A stretch of DNA of 15,028 nucleotides from DASZMJ01 sp035551935 (GTDB taxonomy: Bacteria; Planctomycetota; Planctomycetia; Isosphaerales; Isosphaeraceae): positions 1-15,028 of the forward strand of contig DASZMJ010000489.1 in the NCBI GenBank assembly GCA_035551935.1, written 5' to 3'. Made by a program: the position numbers and the translations under genes. How positions within the stretch are numbered: position 1 is the first letter of the stretch; every line of letters begins with the position of its first letter. The notes under the pieces were generated by a model, which did not search any database, had not been told where the DNA came from, and saw only the letters and a program-made list of their open reading frames with translations. Positions 8,716-14,903 of this stretch are shown here, piece by piece.

Positions 8716-8743
8716 GGCGGCCGGCGCGACGGCGACGGCCGCC
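8716..8743 (+). terminator. GC-rich hairpin after ilvB, weak terminator candidate
   Basis: GGCGGCCG (8716-8723) pairs perfectly with CGGCCGCC (8736-8743) over a 12-base loop, four bases after the ilvB stop. It is followed by a pyrimidine-rich run (TTCCTCCCCCTCCTC) rather than a T tract, so it may stall or protect transcripts rather than act as a classical intrinsic terminator. Confidence 0.35.
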
Positions 8744-8779
8744 TTCCTCCCCCTCCTCGACGCGGATGGAGCCCAAGCG

Positions 8780-8977
8780 ATGCCCACCCTCAAGATCGCC
8801 CTCGACCACGACCACCTGGCCAGCCTCCGGCAGTCGGCCGAGCTGCACCACGTCTCGCCCGAGGAACTGGTCCGCCGGAGCATCGAGGAGTTCCTCTCCC
8901 GTCCCGACGAGGTCTTCCGCCGCGCCGCCGACCAGGTGCTCAAGAAGAACGCCGAGCTCTACCGCGAAATGGCCTGA
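8780..8977 (+). CDS. Small ribbon-helix-helix / antitoxin-like protein
   Basis: A 65-residue protein, 67 bp downstream of ilvB on the same strand. The N-terminal segment TLKIALDHDHLASLRQSAELHHVSPEELVRRSIEEFL has the pattern of a ribbon-helix-helix DNA-binding fold: a short beta strand (3-7), helix A (9-20), a turn with the 'SPEELVRRSIEEFL' second helix (25-38). The C-terminal tail (LKKNAELYREMA) resembles the 'N-x-E-L-Y-R-R-L-A' ending of small antitoxin-like proteins that cover a toxin. No PIN, RelE or other toxin-sized gene accompanies it: ilvB lies upstream and a repeat element downstream. It could be an orphan antitoxin or a stand-alone regulator. The start is the ATG at 8780; codon use matches its neighbours, supporting a real gene. 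Confidence 0.7.
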   Translation: MPTLKIALDHDHLASLRQSAELHHVSPEELVRRSIEEFLSRPDEVFRRAADQVLKKNAELYREMA

Positions 8978-8994
8978 GGTCCCCTCCCCCTCCC

Positions 8995-9061
8995 GTAGGG
9001 CAGGGCTCGCCCTGCCTCTTCGATCTCGGCTGAGGAGGAGGCAGGGCGAGCCCTGCCCTGC
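8995..9061. repeat. REP-pair (REPIN/BIME-like) element, stem type 2
   Basis: Left half 8995-9018 is GTAG followed by GGCAGGGCTCGCCCTGCCTC; the right half 9038-9061 is its inverted copy with 23 of 24 bases matching (GCAG instead of GTAG at the head). Each half is a palindrome (GGCAGGG-CTCG-CCCTGCC) and the two halves also pair with each other. It lies 17 bp after the small antitoxin-like gene and before the aldo/keto reductase. Confidence 0.85.
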
Positions 9062-9200
9062 GAAGACTGGGCCTCCTAACGATTCCGGGGCCGACCGGCC
9101 ACTTTTCGACGCTTTAGGGAGAGGCCCCGGACTTGCCCGGAGAGGCCATCGCCGAGGACGAACGACGCCCGCCCCGTCCCCAACCGAGGAGCCGAGAGTG

Positions 9201-10442
9201 ATGTCGAACGACGAATCGGTCCACCCCGATCGCCGCAACTTCCTCCGGGCCGGCGCCGCGACCCTCGCGACGGCCGCGGCCACGACGGCCGGCGCGGCCC
9301 CGCAGGACGCCCCCGCGGCCAAGCCGGCCGAGATCCCCAAGCGGAAGCTCGGCAAGACGGGCGTCGAGGTCACCCTGCTGGACCAGGGGGTCATCCGCGG
9401 CCCGAGCTTCGACCGGCTCGTCCGCTTCGCCTTCGGCCAGGGCATCCGCGTCTTCGACACGGCCCGGGTCTACGGCACCGAGCCCGGCTTCAAGCGCTGG
9501 TTCGAGAAGGACCCGGACGTCCGCAAGCAGATCTTCCTCGTCACCAAGGACAACCCCCGCACCCCCGCCGACCTGCCGAAGATGCTCGACAAGCGGCTCG
9601 AGACCCTCGGCACCGACTACGTCGACCTCTTCTTCATCCACGGCCTCGGCGACGAGCACTCGCTCGACGACGCGATGAACTTCGTCAAGGGGGCCGAGTT
9701 CAAGGCGGTCGCCGAGGCGATCCGCAAGTCGGGCAAGGCGAGGTTCGTCGGCTTCTCGAGCCACCACAAGAACCGCGCCCAGATCATCCAGGCGGCGGCC
9801 GAGGGGGGCGTCGTCGACGCGATCATGCTCTAGTACAACCCCTGGATCGACAAGGAATCGCCGCTGAACAAGGCCCTCGACGCCGCCCACGCCAAGGGCA
9901 TCGGCCTGATCTCGATGAAGCAGGTCGCCGGCCGCGGCTTCGGCGACCACCCCGGCTACAACGTCCTCGACGAGGTCTTCAAGCGCGCCCCCGTGCTCAA
10001 GGAGAAGGGCCTCTCCCCCTACCAGGGCCTCCTGCACGCCATCTGGTCGGACGAGCGGATCAGCTCCTCGTGCGTCTCGATGCGGAACGTCGACCAGATC
10101 CGCGAGAACTCCATCGCCGCCCGCAGCTTCGAGCCGCTGAAGCAGGCCCAGATCGACCAGCTCCGCGACGCCATGCTCGCCGTCGGCCCGACCCTCTGCG
10201 CCGACTGCGACGGCCGCTGCTCGGTCGCCGCCGGCACCGACGCCGAGCTCGGCAACCTGACCCGCTTCCTCACCTATCACCAGCACCTCGGCGACCGCGC
10301 CGAGGCCCGCCGCCAGTATGCCGCCCTCCCTCGCGAGGCCAAGGACTGGTCCGGCGCCGACCTCGACGCCGCCCGCGACGCCTGCCCCAACCGCCTCGAC
10401 TTCGCCCGGCTGATGCCCGAGGTCGACAAGCACCTGGCCTGA
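9201..10442 (+). pseudogene. Tat-exported Fe-S aldo/keto reductase interrupted by an in-frame TAG
   Basis: The full frame is 413 codons with one internal stop, TAG at 9831-9833 (codon 211). The N-terminus carries a twin-arginine signal (DRRNFLR at 10-16, then an Ala-rich hydrophobic stretch), so the product would be exported folded. The aldo/keto reductase catalytic set is present: Asp86 and Tyr91 (VFDTARVYG), Lys116 (FLVTKDN) and His147 (FFIHG). The frame resumes at once with YNPWIDKESP and continues to a C-terminal cysteine cluster, C333-x2-C336-x3-C340 plus C395, the pattern of the [4Fe-4S] tail found in this AKR subgroup. Codon bias and family similarity are intact on both sides, so a single change (for example CAG to TAG, restoring LQYNPW) would explain it: a recent mutation, a sequencing error or readthrough. 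Truncation at codon 211 would lose half the barrel and the cluster. The start ATG at 9201 has GAGGA ten bases upstream. Confidence 0.85.
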
Positions 10443-10475
10443 TCCGGGATCAACCGAGAGGGAGGCCGGTCTCTT

Positions 10476-10544
10476 GTAGGGTCCGCTCTCGCGGGCCGAT
10501 CTTCCCCGTCCACGAGGGGATCGGTCCGCGAGAGCGGACCCTAC
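10476..10544. repeat. REP-pair (REPIN/BIME-like) element, stem type 3
   Basis: Left half 10476-10501 begins GTAGGGTCCGCTCTCGCGG; the right half 10519-10544 is its inverted copy with 25 of 26 bases matching, including the GTAG head. Each half can form its own hairpin (GTCCGC/GCGGAC-type stem), and the 17-base spacer contains CCCC/GGGG that extends the central pairing. It separates the 3' ends of two converging units (aldo/keto reductase and the transporter fragment), the usual position for REP elements, and its minus-strand GTAG supplies the stop codon of the fragment. Confidence 0.9.
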
Positions 10545-10648
10545 GGAATCGTCCGCTTCCCGGCCACCCCGTCCCGCACGTCGGCCAGCACCACGTTCAG
10601 GGCGTCGCGGGCCGGGAGGCCCCGCCGCGAGGTCGTCCGTTCGGCCAT
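10541..10648 (-). pseudogene. Probable 5' remnant of an MFS transporter gene
   Basis: A 35-codon frame, 25 bp downstream of the SLC13-type transporter on the same strand, with GAGG four bases before its ATG. Its centre reads DALNVVLADVRDGVAG, which resembles the first helix of a group of MFS transporters with 'LNFFLADVRDGLGP' near the N-terminus (recognised from memory, not from a search). The similarity ends there: five codons later the frame runs into the minus-strand GTAG head of the type 3 repeat, and the TAG of that head is the stop. No continuation of an MFS protein is visible beyond the repeat, where the aldo/keto reductase ends. I read this as the surviving start of a gene whose remainder was deleted at the repeat; a genuine small peptide gene is the alternative. 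Confidence 0.5.
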
Positions 10649-10673
10649 CGGTCCTCACCCGTTGATTCGAGGA

Positions 10674-11948
10674 TCAGTAATGCGCCAGGGCGAGCCAGGC
10701 GACGCCGACGAGGGTCGTCAGGATCGTCAACGGGACGCCGACCTTGAGGTACTCGACGAACCCCAGCTCGGTCCCCGACCGCCGGGCGCCTTCGACGACG
10801 ATCAGGTTGGCCACCGAGCCGAGCACCGTCAGGTTGCCGGCCAATGTGCTCGACATCGCCAACGCCAGCCACGCCGGCTCCCGCGAGGCGGCCGGCATGA
10901 CCTTCAGCAAGGGCTCGAACAGGAGCACCGCAGGCACGTTCGAGACGAGGTTCGACAGCGCCACCGACAGCCCGCTGACCAGCACCACCGGCGACCGCCG
11001 GATCGCCCCCCAGCGGTCGATGCCCCAGTGCTGCACCACCCGCACGTCGAAGGCGTGGACGACGACGAACAGGCCCATGAACATGATCAGGAGCGGCCAG
11101 TCGACCGCCGCGTAGACCTTCCGCGGGTTGACGCGCTCGAGCATCAGGAACCCCGCCGCCGCCAGCGCGATCACCGCGATGTTCAACCCGGTGAAGAACA
11201 GGGCCACCGTCGCCGCGGTCACGAGCAGGGCCTTGGCGAGCAACGGCCGGTGCACACGCGCCCCGGGCACCAGGCCGGGCCCCGGCTCGCCGGGCGTCGT
11301 CGCGGCCAGCATCCCGCGGTAGACCAGGGCGACGACGGCGAAGTCGAGCACCAGGCCGATCGCGGCCACCGGCGCCAGCCGCGCGGCGAACCGGAGGTAG
11401 CTGATCTGCGAGAGCGAACCGATGATGATATTCTGGGGATTGCCGGTGATCGTCGCCACCGAGCCGACGTTCGAGGCGGTCGCCAGGCCGACGAGGTAGG
11501 GGATCGGCGGCCGCCGGAGCCGTCGGCAGAGGTCGAGGATCAGGGGAGTCAAGGCGACGCAGACGACGTCGTTGACGAGGAAGGCCGACAGGACGCCCGA
11601 GAGGCCGATCGTGACCGCCAGCAGCGTCCTCGGTCCCGAGCAGGCCGCGGCGATCCGGGTCGTCGCCAGGGCGAAGAAGCCGGCCATCGTCAGGTAGGCC
11701 ACGACGACCATCATGCCGAACAAGAGCACGATCGTCTCGACGTTGACGGCGCGGGCCGCCTCGTCGAGCGACAGCACCCCCCCCGCGACCATCGCCGCGG
11801 CCCCGACCACCGCGATCCCCGCGCGGTCGACCCGCAGGCCCGGCACCCGACCGATCGCCAGGGCCGCATACGTCAGGGCGAACAGCGTCGCGGCCACCGG
11901 GGCCGAGGTCGCCGCGGTCGGGTGGGGAGGGGTCAAGGACGCCTCCAT
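10674..11948 (-). CDS. SLC13/ArsB-superfamily (YbiR-like) anion or ion permease
   Basis: A 424-residue polytopic cytoplasmic-membrane transporter with roughly 10-12 helices, belonging to the ion transporter superfamily that contains ArsB, NhaD and the SLC13 anion transporters. Landmarks are the inverted-topology repeat signatures: SAFLVNDVVCVALTPLI (121-137) with TASNVGSVATITGNPQNIIIG (157-177) in the first half, and LSNLVSNVPAVLL (331-343) with SSTLAGNLTVLGSVANLIV (366-384) in the second. Substrate cannot be told from sequence; there are no arsenical-resistance genes nearby to favour ArsB function, and the overall look is closest to the uncharacterised YbiR group. Length is normal and nothing is missing. 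I see no good Shine-Dalgarno before the ATG at 11948. A transporter remnant follows it on the same strand, so it may once have been part of a two-transporter unit. Confidence 0.88.
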   Translation of the reverse strand: MEASLTPPHPTAATSAPVAATLFALTYAALAIGRVPGLRVDRAGIAVVGAAAMVAGGVLSLDEAARAVNVETIVLLFGMMVVVAYLTMAGFFALATTRIAAACSGPRTLLAVTIGLSGVLSAFLVNDVVCVALTPLILDLCRRLRRPPIPYLVGLATASNVGSVATITGNPQNIIIGSLSQISYLRFAARLAPVAAIGLVLDFAVVALVYRGMLAATTPGEPGPGLVPGARVHRPLLAKALLVTAATVALFFTGLNIAVIALAAAGFLMLERVNPRKVYAAVDWPLLIMFMGLFVVVHAFDVRVVQHWGIDRWGAIRRSPVVLVSGLSVALSNLVSNVPAVLLFEPLLKVMPAASREPAWLALAMSSTLAGNLTVLGSVANLIVVEGARRSGTELGFVEYLKVGVPLTILTTLVGVAWLALAHY

Positions 11949-12012
11949 TCGGAGGAACGATGCCCGATGACAGATGAGCGATGATAGATGGCAGATCCGG
12001 CCGCGTCGGGGC

Positions 12013-12144
12013 GAAGAGGAGAGGGGTCGAACCGCAGATGACGCAGATGAACGCAGATAAGAGAAGATAATACTTTATTATTTTAATTATCTTTTCTTAT
12101 CTGCGTTCATCTGCGTCATCTGCGGTTCGACCCCTCTCCTCCTC
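12013..12144. repeat. Long near-perfect inverted repeat with CGCAGATGA-type units
   Basis: Arms 12013-12071 and 12086-12144 pair at 57 of 59 positions around a 14-base A/T-only or nearly A/T-only loop (12072-12085). Each arm contains GAGGGGTCGAACCGCAGAT and three head-to-tail units (CGCAGATGA, CGCAGATGA, CGCAGATAA). The right arm ends inside the purN stop codon. The unit resembles a widely dispersed intergenic repeat seen in many bacterial genomes (from memory). As RNA it would be an extremely stable hairpin and is a plausible transcript end for purN. Confidence 0.92.
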
Positions 12145-12799
12145 ATTTCTTCCCGAGTATCCTCACCCTGCGTCCCTCGACCTTGAGCCGGCCGTCGGCG
12201 TAGAGGGCGATGGCCTCGGGGAGGGCCTGGCATTCGGCCTGGTGGACGCGGGCGGCGAGGGCCTCGGGGGTGTCGTCGTCGAGGACGGCGACGGCCTTCT
12301 GGACGACGATCGGGCCGGTGTCGTAGGTGGCGTCGGCGAAGTGGACGGTGCAGCCGGTGACCTTGACGCCGGTGTCGATCACGGCCTTGTGGACGGCGTC
12401 GCCGTGGTAGCCCAGGCCGCTGAAGGCGGGGATGAGCGCGGGGTGGATGTTCAGGACGCGGTTGCGGTACGCCTCGGGGATCTCCAGCAAGGACAGGAAC
12501 CCGGCGAGCACGACGAGGTCGGCCGACCGCTTGCGGATCGGCTCGAAGACCGAGGCGCTGAAGGCCGAGCGGCTCGTCGTGGTCCGGTCGGCCAGGGCCA
12601 GCGGCAGGCCCGCGGCCTCGGCCTTCGCGATCGCGCCGATGCGGGGGCGGCTGGCGACGACCTGGACGATCTCGGCGCGGAGCTTCCGGGCCTTGATCTG
12701 GTCGATCAGGTTCTGGAGCGTCGTGCCGCCGCCCGAGACGCAGACGGCCAGTCGGATCGGCGGGTCGGTGATCGGCGGGTTGCGGGGGGCGTCGGGCAT
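12143..12799 (-). CDS. purN: Phosphoribosylglycinamide formyltransferase (GART)
   Basis: A 218-residue cytoplasmic enzyme that transfers a formyl group from 10-formyltetrahydrofolate to GAR in the third step of purine synthesis. The catalytic triad of the family is visible: Asn117 and His119 in VLNIHPALIPAF, and Asp160 in the TYDTGPI loop. The phosphate-binding start is SGGGTTLQNLI (22-32), with Thr where the E. coli enzyme has Asn (SGNGSNLQ), and VVASRPRIGAIAKAEAAGLP (47-66) is the usual second strand-helix. The N-terminal 15 residues are Pro-rich and extra. The start ATG at 12799 is only 4 bp after the stop of the upstream surface-protein gene, so the two may be co-transcribed, an odd pairing. 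The 3' end runs into the long inverted repeat at 12013-12144. No other pur gene is present. Confidence 0.93.
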   Translation of the reverse strand: MPDAPRNPPITDPPIRLAVCVSGGGTTLQNLIDQIKARKLRAEIVQVVASRPRIGAIAKAEAAGLPLALADRTTTSRSAFSASVFEPIRKRSADLVVLAGFLSLLEIPEAYRNRVLNIHPALIPAFSGLGYHGDAVHKAVIDTGVKVTGCTVHFADATYDTGPIVVQKAVAVLDDDTPEALAARVHQAECQALPEAIALYADGRLKVEGRRVRILGKK

Positions 12800-12803
12800 G
12801 GGC

Positions 12804-14564
12804 TCAGTCCCCGGTTCGAAGGGGTCGGGTTCGGGCCCGCAGGCCGAGGGCCGCCAGGCCGAAGGCGACGATCGTGGTCGGCTCGGGCGTCGGGACCGGG
12901 TCGCCGAGCCCCGGCGTCAGCAGGAAGCCGCTCGGGACGCCGTTGAGGGTGCCGAGGCCGGCGATCTGCCCCCGGTCGTTGATGTCGAGCGCGTCGGTCA
13001 GCACCCAGCCCGACCCGACGGGGAGCAGGGCGTTGAGGTCCTCGAGCGACTTCGACGTCGGGTCGTACAGGAAGGCCCGGTTGACCGCGTTGCCCCGGCC
13101 GTCGGTGCCGCTCGCCTGGCCGACGACCTGGTCGAGCCCATTGATCGCCCGGGCGTTGAGGGTGGCGTTGGCCAGGTCCCCGGGCAGGGTGCCTAGGTCG
13201 ACGAGCTGGCCGTCGGCGCCGGCGAGGAACGCGTGGTGCAGGCCGCCGGGCCCGGACCCGGAGACGCCGGCGACGTCCCCGTTCGCGTTGATGGCCGTGA
13301 CGACGGTCCACGCGTTCTTGCCGAGGCTGCCGAGGTCCTGGCCCCCCCGGAACGCCTGGGTCGTCCCGGTCGTCTGGGAGGGGCCCCCGGTGCCGGTCGC
13401 GGTCGCGGTCGCGGTCGCAGTCGTGGGCGTGGTCGCGGTCGTGGGCGTTGGCTTGAGGAAGCCGCCGGCGACGGTGCCGGCGTTGTTGATCGCGTTCGGG
13501 TAGGTCTCGCTGGCGCCGGGGAACTTGAACTCGGTCGTCGGGGACGTGCCGGGCCCGGATTGGGAGAGGGAGGGGGCCGCGGCGGTGGTGTTGGCATTGG
13601 CGTTGGTGGCGTTGGCCAGGGTACCGGCGTTGGCGTTGGCCGTGGCGCCGAGGTTGGCGAGAGCGATGGCGGTGGCAGTCGCGGTGGCGTTGGCCGTGGC
13701 GTTCGCGGAGGCGCTCGTATTGGTGTTGGCGTTCGGGTTCACGGCGGTTGTTGCGCTGGCGTTGGGGTTGGCGCCCGCGTTGGTGTTGGTGTTGGTGTTG
13801 GTGTTGGTGTTGGTGTTGGTGTTGGTGTTGGTGTTGGTGGCGGCGTTAGGGCTCGCGGCGTTCGTGGCGTTGGAGTTGGGGTTCGTGGGGGTAGTGGCGC
13901 TGGTGGTGGCGTTCGGGCTCGCAGTGGCGTTGGCGGTGGTGGTCGGGCTCGCAGGAGCGTTGGCGGTGGTGTTCGCGGAGGCGCTCGTGTTCGCCGAGGC
14001 GGTGGTGTTGGCGTTCGGGTTGGCGTTGGAGGCGGCGGCGTTGGGGTTGGCGCTCGCGCCGGCGTTGGCGTTGGGGTTCGTGATGGCAGTGGCGCCGGTG
14101 GAGGTGGTGGCGTTGGGGCTGGCGTTGGCGTTCGGGTTGGCGACGAACCCCGTGATGAGCGAGCCGGGGGAGGGGGCGCCGCCGAGGTTGACGGCGGTGC
14201 CGACGACCTGGCCGTTGGCGTTGGCGGCGGTCGCGGCGACCGGGGTCGCGACCCCGATCGAGCTGTCGAAATGGCCCGGCCCGCGACTGCCGACGACCTG
14301 GCCGCCGGGACCGACGGCGAGCGGCCGACCGATCGCGGGGTCGAGGGCCTGGACCCGGCCGCCCGTGTCGAGGAACGGCGTCGGATCGGCGCCGCCGAGC
14401 AGCCCGGCGACCTGGCCGGCCGCGTTGAGGTGCAGGTCGGTCGTGCCCGCGCCGAGGTCGCGGATCGAGTAGATTGGGCCGGCCCGGGCCGGCGACGGGC
14501 CGCCCAGCCAGGCCGCGGCGACGAGCGACAACGACAGCGAGAACCGATGCGCGTGGTACGACAT
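12804..14564 (-). CDS. HAF-repeat surface protein with PEP-CTERM anchor and Asn/Ala/Thr-rich tract
   Basis: A 586-residue secreted protein. It has a signal peptide with likely cleavage after ARA (28/29), HAF-type repeats (DLGAGTTDLHLNAAGQVAGL at 37-55; AINNAGTVAGGF at 358-369; AINANGDVAG 424-433; HHAFLAGADGQLVDLGTLPG 443-462; ALDINDRGQIAGLGTL 525-540), and a C-terminal PEP-CTERM sorting signal: PTPEPTTIVAFGLAALGLRARTR (558-580), that is PEP motif, hydrophobic helix, basic end. PEP-CTERM proteins are processed by exosortase and retained at the envelope or matrix; no exosortase is in this window. Residues 142-330 are almost only Asn, Ala, Thr, Ser and Pro, including (Thr-Asn)x10 at 243-262, and split a HAF repeat; a smaller Thr/Ala/Pro tract is at 371-390. 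I chose the ATG at 14564 because it opens directly into the signal peptide and has GGGAGGGG upstream (10-base gap); the frame is open further to 14894 without signal-like sequence. Confidence 0.88.
   Translation of the reverse strand: MSYHAHRFSLSLSLVAAAWLGGPSPARAGPIYSIRDLGAGTTDLHLNAAGQVAGLLGGADPTPFLDTGGRVQALDPAIGRPLAVGPGGQVVGSRGPGHFDSSIGVATPVAATAANANGQVVGTAVNLGGAPSPGSLITGFVANPNANASPNATTSTGATAITNPNANAGASANPNAAASNANPNANTTASANTSASANTTANAPASPTTTANATASPNATTSATTPTNPNSNATNAASPNAATNTNTNTNTNTNTNTNTNTNAGANPNASATTAVNPNANTNTSASANATANATATATAIALANLGATANANAGTLANATNANANTTAAAPSLSQSGPGTSPTTEFKFPGASETYPNAINNAGTVAGGFLKPTPTTATTPTTATATATATGTGGPSQTTGTTQAFRGGQDLGSLGKNAWTVVTAINANGDVAGVSGSGPGGLHHAFLAGADGQLVDLGTLPGDLANATLNARAINGLDQVVGQASGTDGRGNAVNRAFLYDPTSKSLEDLNALLPVGSGWVLTDALDINDRGQIAGLGTLNGVPSGFLLTPGLGDPVPTPEPTTIVAFGLAALGLRARTRPLRTGD
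13395..13418. repeat. GGTCGC hexanucleotide tandem repeat, four units
   Basis: Four exact GGTCGC units on the plus strand, followed by degenerate copies to about 13448. On the coding (minus) strand it gives alternating Ala-Thr at residues 383-390 of the HAF/PEP-CTERM protein. Copy change would keep the frame. Confidence 0.75.
13575..14141. repeat. Low-complexity GT-skewed coding tract inside the PEP-CTERM gene
   Basis: About 570 bp built mainly from GTTGGC, GTTGGT, GTTGGG and GTTCGG hexamers on the plus strand, so that strand is G/T-rich and the coding strand A/C-rich (AAC, GCC and ACC codons). It encodes residues 142-330, an Asn/Ala/Thr/Ser/Pro tract. The imperfect hexamer periodicity indicates growth by slippage or unequal exchange followed by drift. 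Confidence 0.8.
13779..13838. repeat. Perfect GTTGGT hexanucleotide array, ten units
   Basis: Ten uninterrupted GTTGGT copies (60 bp), read on the minus strand as ACC AAC, giving (Thr-Asn)x10 at residues 243-262 of the HAF/PEP-CTERM protein. The lack of any interruption marks it as the youngest, most slippage-prone part of the surrounding degenerate tract. Confidence 0.95.
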
Positions 14565-14903
14565 AGCCGGCGTTCCCCTCCCTGGTTCGTCGCGATGCGA
14601 TGGATGTGGCGGAGACGTCCTGGCCCGCTCGTGGCGCAAGGCGACGGGATTATCGGTCATCGTCGCCGAGCCGCCAAGGTCAATTCTCATGGACGAACGT
14701 CCCCGATGCGGGTCGCTGCGGGCATGATCACGTGCCGTCCGCGCGAATAGCCGCGGCGGGAACGCGCAGCATTCCGTCTTCTTGTCCATACGCTTTTGTT
14801 TCGCCGTGGCCGACACGCGGAGCGTGCCCGCTTCGTGAGGTGGCCGGTTCGCGGCGCGCACCCCGGGCGCCGTTTTGCATGAATGTTCTTTCATTTGATG
14901 GAA
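14565..14903. other. Upstream region of the PEP-CTERM gene, no supported gene
   Basis: About 340 bases between the PEP-CTERM gene and the partial gene at the right edge. The minus-strand frame of the PEP-CTERM gene stays open through it, but the translation is Arg/His/Pro-rich and unlike a protein. It holds a degenerate solo REP-like palindrome (14811-14832) and presumably the promoter of the surface-protein gene, which I cannot place with confidence. Confidence 0.5.
14811..14832 (-). repeat. Degenerate solo copy of the type 1 REP palindrome
   Basis: The minus strand reads GCGGGCACGCTCCGCGTGTCG, sharing GGCACGCTCCGCG with the left half of the 3985-4062 element. The GTAG head is decayed (GAAG) and there is no inverted partner nearby, so this looks like a single relic. 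Confidence 0.5.

Noticed and set aside
7087..8943. 618-residue minus-strand open frame opposite ilvB
   Set aside because: Antisense shadow of a confidently identified acetolactate synthase.
9831..9833. TAG read as pyrrolysine
   Set aside because: No pylT/pylS in view, the family is not a known Pyl protein, and a Gln-to-stop transition is simpler.
9915..10442. Independent 175-residue gene starting at the ATG after the amber codon
   Set aside because: It begins mid-barrel without a ribosome site and is plainly the C-terminal half of the aldo/keto reductase.
10662..11984. 440-residue plus-strand open frame opposite the SLC13-type transporter
   Set aside because: Composition is Arg/Gln/Asp/His/Gly-rich without hydrophobic structure; the minus strand encodes a clear transporter.
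13779..13838. Possible CRISPR array
   Set aside because: Units are contiguous 6-mers with no spacers.
14640..14690. Minus-strand TTGACC and GATAAT as the promoter of the PEP-CTERM gene
   Set aside because: The two hexamers are about 23 bases apart, too far for a standard promoter.
13233..14750. 505-residue plus-strand Gly/Val/Arg frame across the repeat tract
   Set aside because: Product of GT-rich hexamers read on the wrong strand; the minus strand has a signal peptide, HAF repeats and a PEP-CTERM end.
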